Shown in pieces: positions 56,819-64,000 of a stretch of DNA of 64,000 bases. The DNA is from Sesamum alatum (lineage: Eukaryota > Streptophyta > Magnoliopsida > Lamiales > Pedaliaceae): positions 23,665,395 to 23,729,394 of the forward strand of contig JACGWO010000004.1 of the NCBI GenBank assembly GCA_034509735.1. Direction: 5' to 3'. A model generated the notes under the pieces. That model was not told the DNA's origin. It saw nothing but the letters and a program-made list of their open reading frames with translations, and did no database searches. How positions within the stretch are numbered: the stretch's first letter is position 1; every line of letters begins with the position of its first letter. A program made the position numbers and the translations under genes.

Positions 56819-59800
56819 TTAAAGCCAATTGCCCACATGTCTAATCCCCATCTTCTCAAGATGTTGCGTATGAGCGCTCTGCGACATAGGCTTTGTCAAC
56901 GGATCTGCTGTGTTGTCTGCTGAGTTGACTCGGTCCATCCGAACGTCACCTCTTCCTACCATTTCTCTAAGAAGATGGTAGCGTCTAAGAATGTGTTTGG
57001 AACGGTGATGAGATCTCGGTTCCTTTGCTTGCGCTATTGCACCGTTGTTATCACAGAAGATGACAACAGGCTCGGCATTGCTAGGCACCACACCCAACTC
57101 TTGGATGTAGTTTCTCATCCAAACCGCTTCCTTAGCAGCTTCTGAAGCTGCTATGTATTCAGCCTCTGTGGAGTCAGCAGTGGTTGCTTGCTTGGAACCT
57201 TTCCAAGCCACTACCCCTCCATTGAGCTTGAATATGTAACCCGATTGAAACATGGCATCATCGTCATCAGACTGGAAGCTAGCATCGCTAAAGCCTTCTA
57301 GGATCAGCTCTCCATTGCCATAAGACTAAGAACATTTCCTTAGGTACTTAAGGATGCCCTTAATAGCATTCCAATGCGCCTCTCCTGCACAGGACTGATA
57401 TTTGCTTGTCACGCTCAAAGCATTCGCAGTGTCAGGCCCAGTGCAGTGGATCGCATATTGGATGCTACCTACGGCAGAAGCATAGGGGATGACTTTCATC
57501 CTTTCAAGTTCCTCATCAGTCTTGGGGACTATTTCTTGGACAACTGATCCCATGCCTCATGGGAAGGAATCCTCATTTGGAGTTGTCCATTCGATATCTC
57601 TTTAGGACTTTCTCCATATACGAGTTTTGGGTGAGCCCTAACATCCTTTTAGATCTGTCCCTAATAATCTGGATGCCTAGGATGTAGGAGGCTTCACCCA
57701 AGTCCTTCATGGAAAACTGGGTTGACGACCATGCTTTTGTGTCTCCTAACATTCTTACGTCATTACCAATGAGTAGAATGTCATCCACATAAAGCACTAG
57801 GAACACTATTGAGCTCCCACTAAACTTCTTGTATACACAAGGGTCGGATTCGTTCTTGATGAAGTCATATCCCCGTATTACTTCATCAAAGCGAATGATC
57901 GAACTTCAGGAGGCTTGTTTGAGGCCATAGATGGACTTCTGGAGACAACAGACCTTCTGTTCTTCTCCAGTAACCGTGAAACCCTCCGGCTGATCCATAT
58001 AGATCTCTTCTTAAACGAAACCGTTAAGGAAGGCCGTTTTCACGTCCATCTGCCATATCACATAGTCATACCATGCTGCTATGGCGAGCAGGATCCGAAT
58101 GGACTTAGCCATGGCTACTGGCGAGTAGGTATCCTCAAAATCGACCCCGGGTCGTTGAGTGTATCTCTTAGCTACAAGCCTAGCCTTAAAGGTTGTGACT
58201 TCTCCATCAACGCCAAGTTTGCGCTTGTAGACCCACTTACAGCCCACTGGCTTAACACCTTTCGGTGGATCTACAAGTCTCCAGACTTGGTTCTCGTTCA
58301 TGGAGTCCATTTCGTTTTTCATGGCCTCAAGCCATTTCCCGGAGTCGATGTCAGACATCGCTTCTCCATATGTCTTAGGATCGTTATCCAAAAGACCGGT
58401 CGCACTTAGAAAGCCGTACCTCACTGGAGGTCTGGACTCTCTAGTAGACCTACGGAGAATGGGAACGTCAGTGGTGATTGTGGGCGCTGATTGTATCGGA
58501 GCCGGCGATTCAGGGACCGGGGCTGGCTGTTCCTGAGGTTGTCCTTCATGCCTAGCATGTTGGACTCCTCGAGGTTGGTCAGCCCTTCGGGTGTCTATCC
58601 TGAATCCTCTAAGTGAGGGTTCCGCAGCTAGCTTTGATGGCTGGATTCCATCGCTTGATTCCTCAAGGATCAGCTCATCAGGTTTGGACATCCTCTGGGA
58701 AGCCTTGTTCCAAGAATATTGCATTCCTTGAAACAAATACCTTTTGTTCCAAGGGGTCATAAAAGTAATAACCCGCAGTTTCTTTAGGGTATCCAACGAA
58801 CCTGCATAAGCTAGACCTAGATTCTAGCTTATCTCTCACTAACCTCTTGACGTATGCGGGGCTACCCCACACTTTCAAGTAGTTGTAGGATGCAGGCTTG
58901 CCGTGCCATATCTCATATGGCGTTTGGGTCAATGCACTGCTAGACGCCAAATTCAGTAACTTGGCCGCCGTTTCTAGTGCATAGCCCCAAAAGGATAAGG
59001 GCAATTTGGTAAAACTCATCATGGACCGAACCATGTCCAACAGGGTTCGATTCCTTCTTTCAGAGACACCATTCAATTGTGGTGTTCCGGGAGGTGTCCA
59101 TTCTAATATTATACCATGTTCTTTTAGATAATCTAGGAACTCGGTACTAAGGTATTCACCGCCTCGGTCTGACCGTAGGACTTTAATTTTGCAGTTGGTT
59201 TGGTTCTCTACTTCAAGTCTGAATTCTTTAAACCTCTCAAGAGCTTTAGACTTGTACCTCATTAGGTAAACATAACCATACCGTGAATGATCATCGGTAA
59301 AGGTTATGAAGTAGGAGAACCCACCTCGGGCCTGTGTCCTTAGTGGTCCACATACGTCTGTATGGACCAAGTCCAACAGACCTGTGGCAAGCCTGCTTTG
59401 TCCTACAAAGGGCTTCTTGGTCATTTTCCCTCTTAGAGAAGATTCAAAAGTTGGTAGCTCACTCAAGTCCCCTACCTCTAGGTTCTTTGAGTCTGCCAAC
59501 TTTTCCATCCTATCTTGGGATATGTGACCTAGCCTAGCATGCCACAGTCTTGCGTTCCCGTTATTATCTAATTTACGTTTGTGTTGAGCGTTAAGAACGA
59601 AGTTCGTTTGTTGCAAGATTAGAGCCCGTTATTTAATGTACAAAAGCAGATGAGCAATTCCACACCTCATCAAATAAAAGCAATTTTTATTGATTCTAAA
59701 CTCATAACCACTATTGTCCAACAATGGAATGAAAATGATGTTTTTAATCATACTAGGTACAAAATAAACTTGCTCTAATTCTATGCTAATGCTATCACTA

Positions 59801-60858
59801 ATCACTAGAGTGGCGGATCCTACTGCTTCTGCCAAGATGGCCTTGCCATTCCCAAGCTTTAAGATCATTTCCCCAGTACCCAGTTTTCTGCTTCTTTTCA
59901 GCATCTGCAAGTCATTGCAAATATGAGCTCCATAGCCGGTATCTAATACCTAAGAGGCAGAATTAGTGACCATGTTAACCTCAATCACAAAAATACCTTG
60001 GTTCGAGAAGAGTTTGGGGCACTGTCTCTTCCAATGCCCTTTCTCACGGCAGTTGATACATATGCCATATGCCTTTGACTGTTGCTTGGAGACAACCTTT
60101 CCCTTTCCTTTGCCTTTCCTCCCTTTGGCAATGGGAACACTCTTAGCGTTCGTAGCTGCTTTGACGGCCTTTCCCTTCCCTTTCTTCTTTTTCCAACGTC
60201 CGGCACCCTTGCCTTTCGTCTTGGAAGTCGAAGCACCTCCAAACAATACTGAAGGCGTGGACTTCTTAGTCGTTGCCTCGTATTGCACCAACATATTAAT
60301 CAACTCATGAATGCCCTTCTCAAGTGCGTTCATGTTATAGTTGACGATAAATTGGTCGAAAGAGGGTGGGAGTGACTGAAGGATCACATCTATGTACGTT
60401 TCATTATCGAGACCTGCCTTTAGGTCCTCGAGCTTTTCCACCAGGGTAAGCATTTTAACCCCGTGCTCTTGTACAGAGGATCCTTCTGTCATTTTAGTTC
60501 CAAAGAACGCCTTGGTCGCGACATACCTAGTATGCCGGTCCGGGACTGCATAGCAATCCTTAAGGCGAGCCATAATGGAAGGGACATCGTCTACCCTTTC
60601 ATATTGCTTCTGAATTTTATTCGTCATTGAAGCAAGTATGACACTACGGACCTTCCGGTTATCCTTATGCCAAGTCTCGAACGTCTCACGTTCTTCTGGC
60701 GTGGATCCTTCCGGTAAGGTCCTAGGGAGAGGCTCGTCCATAACGTAGCCTTGGTTCTCATAATCCAGGACTATCCTGATATTGCGCAACCAGTTGTTGT
60801 AATTGGTTCCATTGAATTTGTTTGTCTCAAGAATTGTTCAAAGTGGGTTCTTAGACAT
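56819..60858 (-). pseudogene. Element I gag-pol, full domain set with nonsense codons
   Basis: The Gag start at 60858 (MSKNPL) is followed at codon 7 by TGA (60840-60838) where E has TCA. Gag and an intact CCHC knuckle (CINCREKGHWKRQC) are then open at 60789-59950. A TAG (59952-59950) replaces the Trp just before the protease VLDTG (DTG codons at 59943-59935). The protease tail is open at 59910-59629, integrase zinc finger and core at 59616-58678, and integrase end, linker and first part of RT at 58796-58011, ending in TAA where E has GAA. RT resumes at 57806-57573 (YVDD at 57791-57780), and RNase H is in pieces at 57553-57326 and 57253-56819. Most lesions are point nonsense changes or single shifts, and the domain order matches E. 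Defective as written. Confidence 0.92.
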
Positions 60859-63054
60859 TTTAAAAACAGTACGCGATCAACAGAAAATAAAGACGGTGGT
60901 TTGACAAAACATAATTAAATGGTTGGACTTTAGTCTTTTAATCCTCCCACTATTTATACGAAAACACGGTACTCTCAAACGTGATTTTCGGGAAATCCTT
61001 TCCTAGTGGGCTTGGGATCCACAGCGATTTTTCCCATACCCCGCTTTTACGATTCGCATGGAAAAGATCTTGTGGGAGGTATACCATACCATTCTCGTTC
61101 CACGAGATTCCCAAGATTATTGCCTCACCTTTTCACATGATCCCGAGGACTCCAAGCGAATCATGCTAATCGGGCGTTAGACCCAACCCAATCGACCGAG
61201 CCACAGACCCACTGCTACCCCCACGACTCGTGAGACAGGTAACAGCAGCCTGTTTTTCGTTCATGACATAGTCCAGCTTCTTTTAAGTACAATAACGTGC
61301 CACGACTCGTGAGACCACGCTATTGACCTAAAACAGCTTCCTCACTATGCCATGGATTGGAAGGCATGAACAAAACTCCAAGAGTTCATGTTCATTTTGT
61401 CTAGGGCCTAATATTTAAACATTGGTCCAACCAATGTGAGAGTAGTAAATGACCGAGATCTCATAATATAAAACATCCACATTCATCCATAATGCGTAAG
61501 TAAATCCATTCACAGCAATTATATGATAAATAAAGCACCATTCATCCATCATAATAACCACATACAAAATTAAAGCCTAGCACGCCCCTGTTGGATGATC
61601 ACGAGCCCGAATCCTATGCGATCCACTGAGCCCGCAGTGGATCTATGGTCAATCTAGGGTTGGTCCTATACTATTACATTAATAGTAACCCAATCATCAT
61701 TCTGATGGGCCTTGGTCTCTTTTATCTTTCTTCACTTCATGGAAAGGCCTTGGAACCTCCAGTCTGGGCTATCCATGTGGACCTTCCTTCTTCTCCATCA
61801 ATTACGTAAAATAAAACCTCACTCCTATTCTACTCTCATTACATATTAAAAAAATAGAAACCCCAACGAAAATCCGGGGGGAGTATATAAGGAGGGAGAT
61901 AGAATGGCTTATTATTCCAAGGCAACTAGAAAGAGAAGAGGAGAAAACAATAAAAGAGGCACACAGGCCGAACAGAAAATTAAACCATACATTCGTTCTA
62001 GGGCTCGTGATCATCCTTTTTCCATCCAACACACATAATGACATGATCTAATCACATAATTATAACATACCAATAATTCATGATATCCAATCATAATTAT
62101 CCATTATAAAAATAAATAACCAAGTGCGTACCGTGTGAAAATATAGCATAATTGTTTTTAACAATATTTTCTCGTTTTAGGAAATTCCTTCCTCATTATT
62201 TCTAAGTAAAATATCCCCGGGATTCCAAATCCAATATATTTTACTCCCCAAAATAATGTCTTGAAAATTTAGGCAAAATTGAACCAAAAAATGAATTTTC
62301 AGAATTAATTAAAATTAAAAACTGAAAAATAAAATAAAAATAATACTAGGGTTTAAAACCCTAGCAGCACCGACCGCCGCCACCGACAGCAGCCTGCCAG
62401 CGTGCGCGCGAGCGCAGGCGCTGCCTGGTCGGGTGCGCGCGCCTGGTTGGCAGCGGCCTGGTGTTCCGGCAGGCCGTCGCGCGCGCAGGCTCCCCTACGT
62501 CGCACGCGCGCTGGCCTGTTGGTCGCCAGCCGCGCACCTGCGCCTGCGCAGTGCGCGCGCAGACGCGCACTAGGTACGCCTGCCGGGCGTGCGCGCGCGC
62601 CTGGCGGTGCTGCCTGGTGTCCGTCCACGCGCGGACTCTCTGCCTGCATCCGTGTGCGCGCGCAGACACCCTCGTCTATGTGCGCGCGCGCTTGCGCGTG
62701 GCCACCCTGACCGCGCGACCGGGCGCGCAGACTACCTGCACGCTGGCCGTGGCGTGCGCGCGCGGGCTCCCCTGCTCATTTGCGCGCGCGGCAGGCCAGC
62801 AGCCAGCCGGCCGCGCACAGGTTTCCCTTGCCTGCGCGCGTCTGCTCTGCTTGCAGCGCATGGCTGCACGCGGCGAGCCTCCGGCTGGTCGTCTGCGGCG
62901 TTCCTTCGTTTTTCCGTTCAATTTCCATCCCCGTTTCCCAAGAAAAACAGAAAATACCAAATATGCAAAAATCACACGAATTAAAAGCAATAAAACGACA
63001 TGCTTCAATAATCAAGAAAATCAAAAATTAATTAAAACATGCCAAAACACGTTT
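60859..63054 (-). other. Element I leader, truncated
   Basis: No credible gene. Twin hairpins lie at 61290-61325 (CAATAACGTG/CACGCTATTG on plus) and about 61212-61246. The purine-rich (minus: pyrimidine) block is near 61930. A ctagggttttaaaccctag palindrome lies at 62346-62364, next to a GC-rich island at 62370-62905. It ends at cgttt (63050-63054). Confidence 0.85.
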
Positions 63055-64000
63055 TGAAAGAATCGGGTACGGCCCGGGAACGCAACGGAAGCGTAAAAAC
63101 GTAAATTTAAGACATAATTTAAACTGGATTCAAAGGGGTGTTTCCTTTGAAGTTCCCGGGCGTTCGGTGTTTGTCAAAGCATAAACAACAAAATAAAACA
63201 TGCTGGACATGTGGCTTAAAAGGAGAAGAAGAAAGTTATAGAAAAATGTAAAAAGGAAACCAACCTTTATTCGTTTATGTAGAACGGGTTCGTGCGTTGT
63301 TCCTTTCTTTTCTTTCTTCGTTCGTCCACTTGAAAGCTCAACGTAGAACTCCTCTGATGCGTTCCACACCACACTATGTATTTATTTCTACTCTATTGCT
63401 AGATAGAAATTAGAAACAAAGAAGAAGAAGCAATTCCAAAGAAAGCACTATCGATTAGTGTACCTTGGAATGTTTTTGTTCAATCTTCTCTAAGAAGTAT
63501 GAACACTAAAAGAGAGAATTTTCAGAGAGTATTTGGCTAAAAAACTCCAGCAAAAAGTGAAGCAAGTTAAGTGGATAGTGTCTAGCAAAGTAGTTTTGTG
63601 TATGTAGAATGTAGTGTTCAAAAACCACCTACATAAGTAACCTCCAAGGCAACTTCCACGTATACACACTTCTAGCACATCCACTACACATGATAGCAAG
63701 AGAAAACCACCCACAAATCAACAAATTTTCGTGCTCATCATGTACATATGTGGAAGAGTTGAAACTCCTCCTTAACTAGCTTCAACTTGCATGAAAAAAT
63801 GGACTTGGACCTTCATGGTTTTTGGACTTGTATTTAATCAAATTAAATAAAGTCCAAACATGTATCCATTGGGCATTAATTAATCTAATTAATTTCAATC
63901 CAATTGAATCCCAATTATTTATTTAATCCAATTAAATAAACATAAGTCCAAATTAATAATAATTGATCCAATCAACTATTCTAGCCAAAACCCAATAAAT
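63055..64000 (-). repeat. Family P element P2: LTR, runs off the window
   Basis: The segment starts tgaaagaatcgggtacggcc at 63055 and matches the P1 LTR through about 63708. It then continues with AT-rich U3-like sequence (attaaataaa, aagtcca repeats) that P1 lacks because element I interrupts it. No PBS precedes it, since the I leader does, so it is either a 3' LTR or a solo LTR. Confidence 0.75.

Larger units (their letters stand above)
54853..63054 (-). mobile_element. Element I: minus-strand copia element, 5' end outside window
   Basis: 3' LTR 54853-56802, PPT complement 56803-56814, gag-pol 60858-56819, leader 60859-63054. Its leader stops at cacgttt, where relatives continue toward the PBS and 5' LTR; a family P LTR starts at 63055 instead. 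The simplest reading is a nested P insertion, with the rest of I beyond the window. Confidence 0.88.

Noticed and set aside
6191..63054. Preference of these elements for inserting into LTRs
   Set aside because: About five of ten insertions (B, C, D, I and one at the gap) hit LTRs, but LTRs make up about 40% of such elements, so no preference is shown.
63055..64000. Host gene at the right edge
   Set aside because: The sequence matches the P1 LTR and then continues as AT-rich U3. The 74-residue frame at 63490-63714 has no recognisable domain.

Overview
This window is plant nuclear DNA made almost entirely of nested Ty1/copia LTR retrotransposons. I found no host gene, tRNA, rRNA, CRISPR array or bacterial feature. 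The evidence for a plant is: repeated Gag-protease-integrase-RT-RNase H polyproteins with YVDD reverse transcriptases; primer-binding sites matching the 3' end of plant initiator tRNA-Met (TGGTATCAGAGC); polypurine tracts (AAGTGGGAGA); LTRs of about 2.0 to 2.2 kb with plant-type TATA boxes, W-box clusters and CT-rich leaders; and 5-bp target-site duplications (TSDs). There are two runs of exactly 500 N (2213-2712, 44728-45227), the usual placeholder for gaps of unknown size.

Plus-strand stack, left to right. 1-1447 is an LTR fragment of the B subfamily. 1448-2212 is unassigned. After the first gap, 2713-3110 is the PBS and LTR start of a minus-strand LTR element of another family. 3111-6190 is a decayed copia body (H), cut at 6191 by copia element A. 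The 2-kb 5' LTR of A is spread over 24 kb (6191-7050, 17046-17879, 29843-30157) because two elements landed in it. One is the full-length element B (7051-17045, TSD ctgta). The other is a solo LTR, C (17880-29842, TSD tctcc), which is itself split by the full-length element D (18470-28437, TSD cgtaa/cataa). The leader of A (30158-32211) is interrupted by the minus-strand full-length element E (about 32221-42345). The gag-pol of A resumes at 42346 and is cut at 44629 by the start of another LTR (F), which runs into the second gap.

Minus-strand stack. 45282-53878 is copia element G, with a truncated 3' LTR and a chimeric 5' LTR. 53879-54852 belongs to a different LTR family (P). 54853-63054 is copia element I, whose leader is broken at 63055 by a second P LTR that runs off the window.

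Every copia copy shares one layout: LTR, PBS, a leader of about 2.1-2.4 kb, one gag-pol frame of about 4 kb, PPT, LTR. None is intact: each has frameshifts, nonsense codons or deletions. E is the least damaged. B is the most recent (its LTRs differ by about 9 substitutions in 2.2 kb by eye), yet its coding region is the most decayed, so it was probably mobilised in trans. The leaders hold the least expected structure: a GC-rich array of hairpins, and nearer gag a pair of hairpins that share a palindromic apical motif, with compensatory changes between elements. Those hairpins are my best candidates for undescribed functional RNA elements. All alignments and counts were made by eye.
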